Source: Arcanobacterium_A sp034173665 (GTDB lineage Bacteria > Actinomycetota > Actinomycetes > Actinomycetales > Actinomycetaceae). From it: a stretch of DNA of 24,310 nucleotides. Below the pieces are notes generated by a model, which searched no databases, was not told the DNA's origin, and saw nothing but the letters and a program-made list of their open reading frames with translations. This document shows positions 1 through 6,940 of this stretch, piece after piece (position 1 is the first letter of the stretch; the number at the start of each line of letters is the position of its first letter). The position numbers and the translations under genes were made by a program. The stretch covers positions 1 through 24,310 of the forward strand of contig JAXFDG010000107.1 of assembly GCA_034173665.1 (NCBI GenBank). Direction: 5' to 3'.

Positions 1-479
1 GATGCTAGCTCAGTTCCGTAAGAAAAATATCCAGCAAGATTCAGTCCAATGGTAAACATTGCGAAGAGCATTACTAAAATCGCCAAAAGTTTTATCGCAA
101 ATAACAATTGACTTTCTAATGCAGCCACATTTGTTGCAGAACGAGAAGATCCGGTTGCCCCAATCTCCTTGTTAGCAGCTGCAACACCACCCGATCGGGT
201 TGAGATTTTTAAGTTCTTTGATTTTTGTGAAGGAACCAAAACACTATCAGGAGACACCGCACTAAAAGGTGTATCAACAATCCCGAAAGAAACTCCCCTA
301 CGGGAACGCGGACGATCTGGGCGAACTAACGAACGTTGCACAGGAACAGCACGAGATCCGCCGGAACGAATTTCAACTTCAGCCAAATTCTTTTCTTCAG
401 GTTCAACTACAGCAAAACGAACACGAGGGTTCTCAATCACAGCTTGCGAACGATAAGTTCCGTAATCAATTGCAGACAT
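1..479 (-). CDS. Partial membrane-anchored protein, probable SOS-induced division inhibitor (DivS/Rv2719c-like), C-terminus off window
   Basis: The frame is open from an ATG at 479 down to the window edge, giving 159 residues with no stop. The start has a good Shine-Dalgarno (AGAAAGG, six bases upstream). Residues 1-120 are polar, basic and low in structure (Arg/Ser/Pro-rich near 50-65). A single strongly hydrophobic segment follows at about 126-149, so the N-terminus is probably cytoplasmic and the missing C-terminus probably external. In actinobacteria the gene divergent from lexA is typically a LysM or short membrane protein that blocks division during SOS (DivS in Corynebacterium, Rv2719c in Mycobacterium). 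Position, membrane anchor and an SOS box 14 bases above its ATG fit this. The LysM domain itself is not visible, because it would lie outside the window, so the functional name is inference. Confidence 0.7.
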   Translation of the reverse strand, partial: MSAIDYGTYRSQAVIENPRVRFAVVEPEEKNLAEVEIRSGGSRAVPVQRSLVRPDRPRSRRGVSFGIVDTPFSAVSPDSVLVPSQKSKNLKISTRSGGVAAANKEIGATGSSRSATNVAALESQLLFAIKLLAILVMLFAMFTIGLNLAGYFSYGTELA

Positions 480-493
480 CTCATACCTTTCTC

Positions 494-505
494 GAACATC
501 TGTTC
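494..505. promoter_or_regulatory. SOS box 1 (LexA operator)
   Basis: GAACATCTGTTC matches the actinobacterial/Bacillus LexA operator GAAC-N4-GTTC exactly. It lies immediately upstream of the Shine-Dalgarno of the minus-strand gene that starts at 479, so it is placed to control that gene. Confidence 0.85.
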
Positions 506-524
506 TAAACAATAGTACACATTC

Positions 525-536
525 AAACATTTGTCC
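525..536. promoter_or_regulatory. Weak SOS-like box
   Basis: AAACATTTGTCC keeps the central ACATTTGT of the perfect neighbouring box but deviates at both outer half-sites. Its centre is 13 bp from the next box. It may be a degenerate LexA site or a decayed duplicate. Confidence 0.35.
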
Positions 537-537
537 A

Positions 538-549
538 GAACATTTGTTC
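538..549. promoter_or_regulatory. SOS box 2 (LexA operator)
   Basis: GAACATTTGTTC is a perfect GAAC-N4-GTTC palindrome. The same 12-mer is found upstream of recA at 10485. It lies in the middle of the divergent lexA region and could serve both genes. Confidence 0.88.
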
Positions 550-558
550 GATAACTTA

Positions 559-570
559 GAACAAATGTTT
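559..570. promoter_or_regulatory. SOS box 3 (LexA operator, one mismatch)
   Basis: GAACAAATGTTT differs from GAAC-N4-GTTC only at the last base. It is centred 21 bp (two helical turns) from box 2, on the lexA side, so it is a likely autoregulatory site for lexA. Confidence 0.7.
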
Positions 571-576
571 GAAATC

Positions 577-604
577 TTGGGAAATGCAAGATATGCTTGA
601 TAAA
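577..604 (+). promoter_or_regulatory. Candidate lexA promoter
   Basis: TTGGGA at 577-582 and GATAAA at 599-604 are separated by 16 bases and lie just downstream of SOS box 3. This is a weak consensus match. If correct, transcription would start near 611 and the lexA leader would be about 180 bases long. Confidence 0.25.
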
Positions 605-737
605 ACAATTCAAGCAGTGCGGGTTTTCAAATTTTCAAAGTCGCAAACTTTTCACAACTATCGCTCTTCACAACTAGCAATTGTTAAAGAGTGAGAAAAC
701 AACAATTGTTGCGAACTGAGAAGATTCAAGCGGAAAC

Positions 738-777
738 CAGAAGCAAGTCAATACAAACAGAAGCAAGCCAGTAAAGA
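738..777 (+). repeat. 20-bp tandem repeat in lexA leader
   Basis: Two imperfect copies of a 20-base unit beginning CAGAAGCAAG occupy 738-757 and 758-777, ending just before the lexA Shine-Dalgarno. The rest of the 480-791 gap holds the SOS boxes and a CAACAATTGTTG palindrome at 700-711. I see no gene in the gap. Confidence 0.7.
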
Positions 778-791
778 TAGAAGGTGGATAA

Positions 792-1571
792 ATGAGCGAG
801 GCTCCTAGGCAAATAAGTTCCCGTCAGCTAAGTATCTTGGCTTGTATTGCAGAGGGAATCCAAAGCCATGGATTCCCCCCTACAGTTCGCGAAATTGCCA
901 ATACCGTCGGGCTCGCTTCCCCATCCTCGGCTAAGTATCAATTAGACCTAATCGAGAAAGCCGGAATAATCACTCGTGATCCCCGCCGATCTAGAACGAT
1001 TGAAATTACTGAACTGGGGCTTGAGATTTTACGCAATAATGGCGTTAATTTCTCACAGACTTCTTCCCCTGCACTTTCTCTTGAGTCAACCACCCAAAAT
1101 TCTGCAACTCCAAATAATGATGCACAAACCGCTCAACGCAAAGATTTAACTGTAAACACAATTCAGATTCAAACAAGTGAGTTTGACTCCACAAGCGAAA
1201 CTGTCGTAATTCCCCTTGTCGGCACAATTGCTGCAGGCACTCCAATAACCGCAACCGAAGAACGCGGAGAAGTGTTCACCCTTCCCCGTCAAATTACCGG
1301 TAACGGTGAATTGTTTATGCTTCTTGTTCAAGGCGATTCCATGATTGATGCAGCAATCTGCGATGGAGATTGGGTTGTAGTACGCCAACAGTCAACTGCG
1401 GAAAACGGCGAAATTGTAGCTGCCATGATCGACGGCGAAGCAACTGTCAAAGTTTGGCAGAGGCGCGACGGTCACTCCTGGCTCCTCCCAAGAAATTCTG
1501 AATACGCACCAATTCCCGGAGACCACGCCACAATCCTCGGAAAAGTCGTAACAGTATTGCGCTCGCTTTAA
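792..1571 (+). CDS. lexA: LexA, SOS response repressor / autopeptidase
   Basis: LexA represses SOS genes and cleaves itself when RecA filaments form on single-stranded DNA. The 259-residue product has an N-terminal winged-helix DNA-binding domain (about 1-75, with the conserved FPPTVREIA at 28-36). A long polar linker rich in Ser/Thr/Gln/Asn follows (about 85-135), then the S24 peptidase domain. The scissile bond is Ala148-Gly149 (TIAAGTP), the catalytic serine is Ser183 (GDSM), and the lysine is Lys220 (ATVKVW). The linker makes it longer than the roughly 200-residue E. coli protein, as is common in actinobacteria. The ATG is preceded by AGAAGGTGG with a 4-base spacer. The SOS boxes upstream imply autoregulation. 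The gene converges on dinG with a 30-base gap. Confidence 0.97.
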   Translation: MSEAPRQISSRQLSILACIAEGIQSHGFPPTVREIANTVGLASPSSAKYQLDLIEKAGIITRDPRRSRTIEITELGLEILRNNGVNFSQTSSPALSLESTTQNSATPNNDAQTAQRKDLTVNTIQIQTSEFDSTSETVVIPLVGTIAAGTPITATEERGEVFTLPRQITGNGELFMLLVQGDSMIDAAICDGDWVVVRQQSTAENGEIVAAMIDGEATVKVWQRRDGHSWLLPRNSEYAPIPGDHATILGKVVTVLRSL

Positions 1572-1601
1572 AATATTTATCGCAACTCTGTAAATTCAAT
1601 C

Positions 1602-3563
1602 TCAAAGTCTTTTCGCAAGATTTCGGAGATTTTTCAAAACTAATTCCTTATCGCTTGTTTCCCAAAAGTTAGGTAACGAAGCCCTTAAATATCCGCCATA
1701 CCGTTTTGTAATGAGTCGCGAATCAAGAATTGCAACAACTCCAAGATCCTCACTGGAACGAAGTAATCGCCCAGCTCCCTGAGCCAACATTAGCGCTGCG
1801 TGATTTGCCGAAACTTCCATAAAACTATTTTGGTTTCTTAACCGAGCAGCTTCTGTTCGGGCCTGCACTAATGGATCATTTGGTCTCGGAAAAGGAATCC
1901 GATCAATAATCACGAGACGATTCGTTAAACCAGGCACATCAACTCCCTGCCAGAGCGAAGCCGTGCCCAATAAAGAGCTATGCGGATCATTGCGAAATTC
2001 TTCAATTAACTCTGCAAGATTACCCTCGCCTTGCACAAGAAAATTAAAATCCGTATTTTCGCGCAAATATCCTGCCGCACGCTCTACAGCACTATGTGAA
2101 GTAAATAAACAAAGCGCTCCACCAGCCGAAGCTTCCACTAATTCAGCGATTCTTGCAAGTGTTTCATCCCCATATCCCTGTGCATTCGGTTCAGCTAAAT
2201 CACTAGGGCAATACAGAAACCCTTGCCGATTTGGGTTAAACGGAGTGCCAACATCCACTCCTTCCCAATGCGTAACTTCAGAATGGAAAAATCCAACCCG
2301 AGCTGCCACCGCATTAAACTTTCCGCCAACTTTCAATGTTGCTGAAGTAAGCACAGTCGCAGTCTCAGCAAATAATTCCGCTCCAAGAACATAAGAAACA
2401 TCGAGAGGAGCCGTGCAAAAACGAGCCACACCGTCAGCCCCAAGGGAAATCCATGCAACAACTTTCCCGTTGCTAATTTGATCACCTAAAACCAAATCTG
2501 CAATCTCGTTTATTTCACCGAGACGAGACCGAAGCACTTGCTTTGTTGCAAGTAAATTTTCATCCTTCGTTTTCAAATCCTGCAATTGCAATAACGCATC
2601 TTGCATTGCACCTTGAATTCTTAAGAAAAAATCAATCAGGTGATCTGGGAATGGCGATAATCTTCCTTCTCCAATCTCTGAAAGATTATCTTGGAACTCG
2701 TCTCCTAGCTCACTTAATTCCGAATCAGAGAGACCCGCAGTTCGCATCATCCGTGATACTGCGGTTAAATCAAATTTAGAAAGCACCGCAGAAAGCTGCT
2801 CCGTAACACGGTCTGCAAGATCATGAGCCTCATCTACGATATAAGCATCCACCTCAGGCAAAATCGGATTTCCTGTAGCCGCAACACCCAAAATTGAATG
2901 ATTCGTAACGACGACGTCTGCCTCCTGCGCTTTCTTCCGAGCATTCATTGGGAAACAAGTATCGCGAAAACTACAACTTTCTCCAATACATTCACGTTTC
3001 GAAACTGAAATTTGATTCCACGCAAATTCAGAAACACCGGGAATTAAATCATCGCGATCTCCCGATTCAGTTGTATTCGCCCATTCTCGCGCCCGAACTA
3101 CCTCTTCACCACGTGCAGTTGCCCCGAGAGCTCCTTCTGCTCGGGAAAAAAGTGCGCCCTCTTCTGGATAACCACCAGCTACTTTTCGCTGACAGACATA
3201 ATTATTCCAACCTTTTTGCAATGCAACCCGCGCAGTCTTTCCAGTTTTTTGCTGTAAAACCTTTGTAACAATTGGTGCATCCTTCACCATTATTTGACGC
3301 TGCAAAGCAATGGTTGCTGTTGAGATAACAGTACGTTTATCATTTACTAACGCTGCATAGATTGCTGGAACAAGATATCCGAGCGATTTTCCAGTGCCGG
3401 TACCGGCCTGCACCATCAGACGTCCACCATGATTAAGAGTTTCCCAGACACGTCGCACCATTTCAGCTTGACCTTCCCGGTGCGATCCCCCAAGTTCCGA
3501 CACAACCTGCGAAAATACTTCCGAAATCTCATCGAAATCAATATCTGGCGATTCTTCTTGCAT
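1602..3563 (-). CDS. dinG: DinG/XPD-like iron-sulfur ATP-dependent DNA helicase
   Basis: This is a superfamily 2 helicase of the XPD/DinG group, which unwinds DNA 5' to 3' and resolves forks, R-loops or G-quadruplexes. The 653-residue product has Walker A AGTGTGKS at 53-60 and a DEAH box at 244-247. Between them lie four cysteines placed as expected for a 4Fe-4S cluster (Cys124, 192, 197, 203). C-terminal motifs include SLWQGVDVPG and GAGRLLRS (motif VI). There is no N-terminal exonuclease domain, so it is the actinobacterial/E. coli-type short form. It begins 5 bases after the hflX stop, with AGGGG eight bases before the ATG, and is probably cotranscribed with hflX. I found no SOS box of its own. 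Confidence 0.93.
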   Translation of the reverse strand: MQEESPDIDFDEISEVFSQVVSELGGSHREGQAEMVRRVWETLNHGGRLMVQAGTGTGKSLGYLVPAIYAALVNDKRTVISTATIALQRQIMVKDAPIVTKVLQQKTGKTARVALQKGWNNYVCQRKVAGGYPEEGALFSRAEGALGATARGEEVVRAREWANTTESGDRDDLIPGVSEFAWNQISVSKRECIGESCSFRDTCFPMNARKKAQEADVVVTNHSILGVAATGNPILPEVDAYIVDEAHDLADRVTEQLSAVLSKFDLTAVSRMMRTAGLSDSELSELGDEFQDNLSEIGEGRLSPFPDHLIDFFLRIQGAMQDALLQLQDLKTKDENLLATKQVLRSRLGEINEIADLVLGDQISNGKVVAWISLGADGVARFCTAPLDVSYVLGAELFAETATVLTSATLKVGGKFNAVAARVGFFHSEVTHWEGVDVGTPFNPNRQGFLYCPSDLAEPNAQGYGDETLARIAELVEASAGGALCLFTSHSAVERAAGYLRENTDFNFLVQGEGNLAELIEEFRNDPHSSLLGTASLWQGVDVPGLTNRLVIIDRIPFPRPNDPLVQARTEAARLRNQNSFMEVSANHAALMLAQGAGRLLRSSEDLGVVAILDSRLITKRYGGYLRASLPNFWETSDKELVLKNLRNLAKRL

Positions 3564-3568
3564 CAGAA

Positions 3569-5092
3569 TTACCCCTGTATAACCGCAGAATAAAATGCAT
3601 CCTGAGGTAATTCTGATTGCAGTATTCCAAGCAATTCATCAGTCACAATCGCTGCTATAAAAGTTCCTTCAGCTTCAAACTGTTCACTTCGCACGGTGCC
3701 ATCGGCATGAATTTTTGCCACCAAATCACCTCGCGAATACGGAATTAACACAGAGACTTCTCGCTGCGGATGTGGCAGCATTTGTGCAATCCGCTCTTTT
3801 AACTCTGGAATTCCCGCTCCAGTCACAGCACTAACAGCAATTGCTCCTGGAAGTTTCGAACGTAGCACTGTGATGTCAATCGGATCAGCAAGATCTAACT
3901 TAGAAAGAACGATTAATTCTGGAAGGTCTAAAGCTCCCGGAACATCTCGTAAAACTTCATGAACTGCCGCGATTTGCCCTAATGGGTCATGGTGGGATGC
4001 ATCTACAACATGAATTAAAAGATCGGCTTCACCGACTTCTTCCAAGGTCGAACGGAACGCTTCTACCAGCTGAGTTGGTAGTGAGCGCACAAATCCAACT
4101 GTATCTGTCAAAGTATATTCGCGTCCCTCAGGAGTATGAGTTCGCCGAACAGTAGGGTCAAGCGTTGCGAATAACGCGTTCTCTACAAGTACCCCAGCTT
4201 CTGTCAAGGTATTGAGTAAAGAAGATTTTCCGGCGTTAGTGTATCCCACAACAACTGCTGCTGGAATTTTATTCTTTCGTCGAGAACTCCGTTGAGTTTC
4301 CCGCGAAGGACGCATTTGTTCAATATCTTTCCGCAATTTCGCCATTCGGGTCCGGATTCGACGTCGATCAAGTTCAATTTTTGTTTCACCTGGACCACGA
4401 GACCCAATACCTGCACCAGCAGCTACACGCCCACCAGCCTGACGGGACATTGATTCACCCCAACCACGCAATCGTGGAAGAAGATACTCTAACTGTGCCA
4501 GTTCAACTTGAGCTTTACCTTCTCGAGATTTTGCATGTTGCGCAAAAATATCGAGGATTAATGCCGTTCGGTCAATTACCTTTACCTTCACAATATCTTC
4601 TAAAGCTCTTCGCTGAGAAGGAGCAAGTTCAGAATCCACAATCACTGTGTCGGCATTATGTGATTTCACTAAATCAGCAAGTTCTTTCGCTTTTCCTGAT
4701 CCAAGATATGTGGCCGGGTCTGGCAACTGCCGCTTTTGAATTACACCATCGAGCACAGTAGAACCAGCTGTTTCCGCAAGCGCCGCTAACTCACGGAGGG
4801 AATCTTCTGCTTGGGTTATCGGACCTTCAAGCCATAACCCAGCAAGAATCACGTTCTCTAACCGTAACTGACGATACTCAACATCGACTTTATCGTCTCG
4901 TTCCGTTGCCAAACTGGTTACACGGCGCAACGAAGAACGTGCTTCGCGCTCAAAATCATCGCCCGCCCAAGTGCCATGATATGCAGGGTCAGCCTGTAAA
5001 GCGGTGCCTTCTCGAGTTTCAAGAATCGCCGTTGTTGATTTATTTTCTTTTTCGGCTCCAGTATTTGGAGTTGGTATTTCTGTGTTCTTGAT
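3569..5092 (-). CDS. hflX: HflX, ribosome-associated GTPase (probable AUC start)
   Basis: HflX binds the 50S subunit and splits stalled or idle ribosomes under stress. The HflX-specific block GGRVAAGAGIGSRGPGETK precedes the GTPase domain. That domain shows G1 GYTNAGKSS, G3 DTVGF and a G4 reading SKLD in place of NKxD. The first conventional start is a TTG at 4930 with no Shine-Dalgarno. The frame upstream stays open to a TAG at 5150-5152 and encodes sequence resembling family N-termini (DDFEREARSSLRRVTSLATE, crossing 4930). There is no ATG, GTG, TTG or CTG in that stretch. An AAGGAG at 5104-5099 sits six bases before an ATC at 5092, which I take as the start (507 residues). Starting at 4930 gives 453 residues. 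The gene and its function are certain; the start is inference. Confidence 0.85.
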   Translation of the reverse strand: MKNTEIPTPNTGAEKENKSTTAILETREGTALQADPAYHGTWAGDDFEREARSSLRRVTSLATERDDKVDVEYRQLRLENVILAGLWLEGPITQAEDSLRELAALAETAGSTVLDGVIQKRQLPDPATYLGSGKAKELADLVKSHNADTVIVDSELAPSQRRALEDIVKVKVIDRTALILDIFAQHAKSREGKAQVELAQLEYLLPRLRGWGESMSRQAGGRVAAGAGIGSRGPGETKIELDRRRIRTRMAKLRKDIEQMRPSRETQRSSRRKNKIPAAVVVGYTNAGKSSLLNTLTEAGVLVENALFATLDPTVRRTHTPEGREYTLTDTVGFVRSLPTQLVEAFRSTLEEVGEADLLIHVVDASHHDPLGQIAAVHEVLRDVPGALDLPELIVLSKLDLADPIDITVLRSKLPGAIAVSAVTGAGIPELKERIAQMLPHPQREVSVLIPYSRGDLVAKIHADGTVRSEQFEAEGTFIAAIVTDELLGILQSELPQDAFYSAVIQG

Positions 5093-5098
5093 TGTGCT

Positions 5099-5104
5099 CT
5101 CCTT
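5099..5104 (-). promoter_or_regulatory. Shine-Dalgarno that selects the AUC start of hflX
   Basis: AAGGAG on the minus strand lies six bases before the in-frame ATC codon at 5092-5090. No other start-like codon of the hflX frame lies within reach. It is the strongest ribosome-binding sequence in the 220 bases above 4930. Confidence 0.55.
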
Positions 5105-5145
5105 ATTTTCCCCTGTTATTATCTCACGTCTGTACGCTGACGGTG

Positions 5146-5151
5146 TATTCT
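5146..5151 (+). promoter_or_regulatory. Candidate -10 element of a leaderless mRNA
   Basis: TATTCT fits the TANNNT -10 pattern and ends six bases before the GTG of the methyltransferase gene. Transcription would then begin at or next to the start codon. There is no Shine-Dalgarno and no convincing -35. Confidence 0.4.
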
Positions 5152-5157
5152 AGAGCA

Positions 5158-5814
5158 GTGACTGAGCATTATTTCGCATCTAGCCCAAAGGCAGTTCATC
5201 ATCGACTCGAATTTACTACTCAAATTCAAGGTAAAGAGTACGTAGTGTGCACCGACTCCGGGGTGTTTTCTCCACGCCAACTTGATAAAGGCACTGCAGT
5301 TCTCCTCCATAAACTGCCCACCACCGAGGTGGCACAGGTTAATGGAGTTTCTTTAGGATCTAGTGTTACAGTTTCCCCCGGAGATTTCGTTCTTGACCTT
5401 GGATGTGGCTGGGGGCCAATAAGCCTCGCACTGGCTCACAACTACCCAGAAGCAGCGATTCTTGCAGTAGACGTAAATGAGCGGGCACGAGAACTATGCG
5501 CAGAAAATTTAAAACGTAATGGATACACAAATTTCTCCACTCTTGATCCTGAAACTGCCCTTACAGAGCTGCGAAAATCAGAAGCGAAATTAAAATTAAT
5601 TTGGTCTAACCCACCGATTCGAATTGGGAAAGAAGAACTCCACCAAATGCTCCGAACCTGGCTAGAACTTTTAGCAGAAGACGGCGTCGGATATTTTGTG
5701 GTACAACGAAATCTCGGAGCTGATTCACTGCAAAAATGGCTCCAACAGGAAGGATACCGTGTCGGCAAATTAGGCTCAGCTAAAGGGTTCCGAGTTCTTG
5801 AAGTACGGAAGTAA
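5158..5814 (+). CDS. Class I SAM-dependent methyltransferase (RsmC/RlmG-like small-domain type)
   Basis: The product is 218 residues from a GTG at 5158 (MTEHYF...), which matches the usual N-terminus of this actinobacterial family. The frame is open further up to an ATG at 5092, but that region has no family-like sequence. The S-adenosylmethionine motif I is VLDLGCGWGPISL at 78-90, motif II is AVDVNERA at 103-110, and a catalytic-type NPPIR motif lies at 151-155. This NPP motif is shared with RNA/protein N-methyltransferases such as RsmC, so a base-methylating role on rRNA is likely, but the substrate cannot be read from sequence. It is divergent from hflX (65-base gap) and its 3' end overlaps convergent miaA by 35 bases. 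Confidence 0.88.
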   Translation: MTEHYFASSPKAVHHRLEFTTQIQGKEYVVCTDSGVFSPRQLDKGTAVLLHKLPTTEVAQVNGVSLGSSVTVSPGDFVLDLGCGWGPISLALAHNYPEAAILAVDVNERARELCAENLKRNGYTNFSTLDPETALTELRKSEAKLKLIWSNPPIRIGKEELHQMLRTWLELLAEDGVGYFVVQRNLGADSLQKWLQQEGYRVGKLGSAKGFRVLEVRK

Positions 5815-6778
5815 TTTTTTCATCACTCCCGTTACGAATATCATCACTCAAATCAAGCCACTCAATTCTGGAATCTGCACGAAACCAAGTTAGCTGTTTT
5901 TTTGCAAGACGTCTTGTTTGAAAAGATGTCTCAAAAATTGCTTCCTCGCGAGTTAATTCTCCTGACAAATATCTTGCAACCTGCTGATATCCAGTAGCTT
6001 TGTAAGCCGTTGGAGAATCACTCAGCCCCTTTTCCAAAAGAGCCGCAACTTCATTAGGAAATCCCTGAACGAACATTTGCGTAACCCGATGATAAATTCG
6101 TTCAGCTAAGATTTCTCTTTGCGCAGTAACGCCGAAAAATTTTATCTTCTCAAAGGCACTAGTAAATCTTGGCACTTCTGGAATAAAGGATTTCCCAGAG
6201 CCACGCACAACTTCTAGAGCGCGAATCACCCTGCGCGGATTATCTCGTGCAACCTTTTGATAACTTAGTTCATCTAATGACTTCAGCTCCGCTAATAATG
6301 GGGGCAAACCCTCAACTGCAAATCTTTGTTCAAGCTCGATCCTAATTTCAGGAAAACTTCCAGGAAAATTTAACTGGTCTAATAAAGCCGAAACGTAAAG
6401 CCCGGAACCACCTACGACAATCGGAATATTGCCCTCCTGCAAAATATTCGCTAAATCAATCCGCGCAAATTTCTGGTATGCACCAACTGAAGCAGCCTGC
6501 GAAATATCTAAAACATCAATCTGATGGTGTTTTATCCCTGCCGCTTCCGCTGCAGTTATCTTTGCAGTTCCAATATTCATTCCCCGATAAAGCTGGAAAG
6601 CATCGGCAGAAATTATTTCTACTTTTTCCGCTCCCCCAAGAGCCTGAGCAAGACGAATTGAAAAGGAAGTTTTTCCTGCCGCGGTCGGGCCCACCACACA
6701 ATAAATTTGCGAATTCAGTCCCAACTGCGAGTTTATTTCCAACTGCGAGTTTGCCTCAGACCTCGAAAGCTCAGTCAC
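5780..6778 (-). CDS. miaA: MiaA, tRNA dimethylallyltransferase
   Basis: MiaA transfers a dimethylallyl group to N6 of A37 in tRNAs reading UNN codons, the first step before MiaB. The 332-residue product has the P-loop GPTAAGKT at 30-37, the substrate-binding stretch ISADAFQLYRGMNIGTAK at 56-73 and GGSGLY at 123-128. It also has RDNPRRVIRALEV and the C-terminal QTRRLAKKQLTWFR. Ala60 replaces the serine usual in ISADS. The GTG start at 6778 gives an unusually long 24-residue lead with a three-fold NSQ repeat. No well-spaced Shine-Dalgarno was seen, so internal TTG starts at about residues 13 or 19 are possible. The 3' end overlaps the opposite-strand methyltransferase gene. Confidence 0.95.
   Translation of the reverse strand: MTELSRSEANSQLEINSQLGLNSQIYCVVGPTAAGKTSFSIRLAQALGGAEKVEIISADAFQLYRGMNIGTAKITAAEAAGIKHHQIDVLDISQAASVGAYQKFARIDLANILQEGNIPIVVGGSGLYVSALLDQLNFPGSFPEIRIELEQRFAVEGLPPLLAELKSLDELSYQKVARDNPRRVIRALEVVRGSGKSFIPEVPRFTSAFEKIKFFGVTAQREILAERIYHRVTQMFVQGFPNEVAALLEKGLSDSPTAYKATGYQQVARYLSGELTREEAIFETSFQTRRLAKKQLTWFRADSRIEWLDLSDDIRNGSDEKITSVLQELGTL
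6705..6752 (-). repeat. 18-bp tandem repeat inside the miaA N-terminus
   Basis: CCAACTGCGAGTTT (plus strand) recurs at 6721-6734 and 6739-6752, with a third degenerate copy near 6705-6717, so the period is 18. On the coding strand it gives three Asn-Ser-Gln units before the P-loop domain, an in-frame expansion. Confidence 0.75.
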
Positions 6779-6826
6779 CGTAATATTTATTGCCTTTCTT
6801 AAGTTGAGGTGAAGACGAGCCCCCTC

Positions 6827-6858
6827 AACTCTTAAAGTTAGTTCTTAACTCTTAAAGT
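6827..6858. repeat. 20-bp direct repeat upstream of miaA
   Basis: AACTCTTAAAGT occurs at 6827-6838 and 6847-6858, in the 162-base gap between miaB and miaA. On the minus strand the second copy contains TTGACT, a possible -35. A TAACTT lies 15 bases further on, but this promoter reading is weak. Confidence 0.55.
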
Positions 6859-6940
6859 CAATTTCTGTTTCCTGCAAAGTTAGTAGCAATAATCCTGCTA
6901 TATATCGCTACATTTTCCGCACACAGTGCTGTGTTGAAAT

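Noticed and set aside
169..456. Plus-strand open frame of 95 residues near the left edge
   Set aside because: It is the shadow of the minus-strand membrane protein gene that runs off the window. The minus frame has a Shine-Dalgarno, a membrane segment and SOS control.
3569..4930. hflX starting at the TTG at 4930
   Set aside because: There is no Shine-Dalgarno, and it would cut into family-like N-terminal sequence that continues upstream. Kept only as an alternative.
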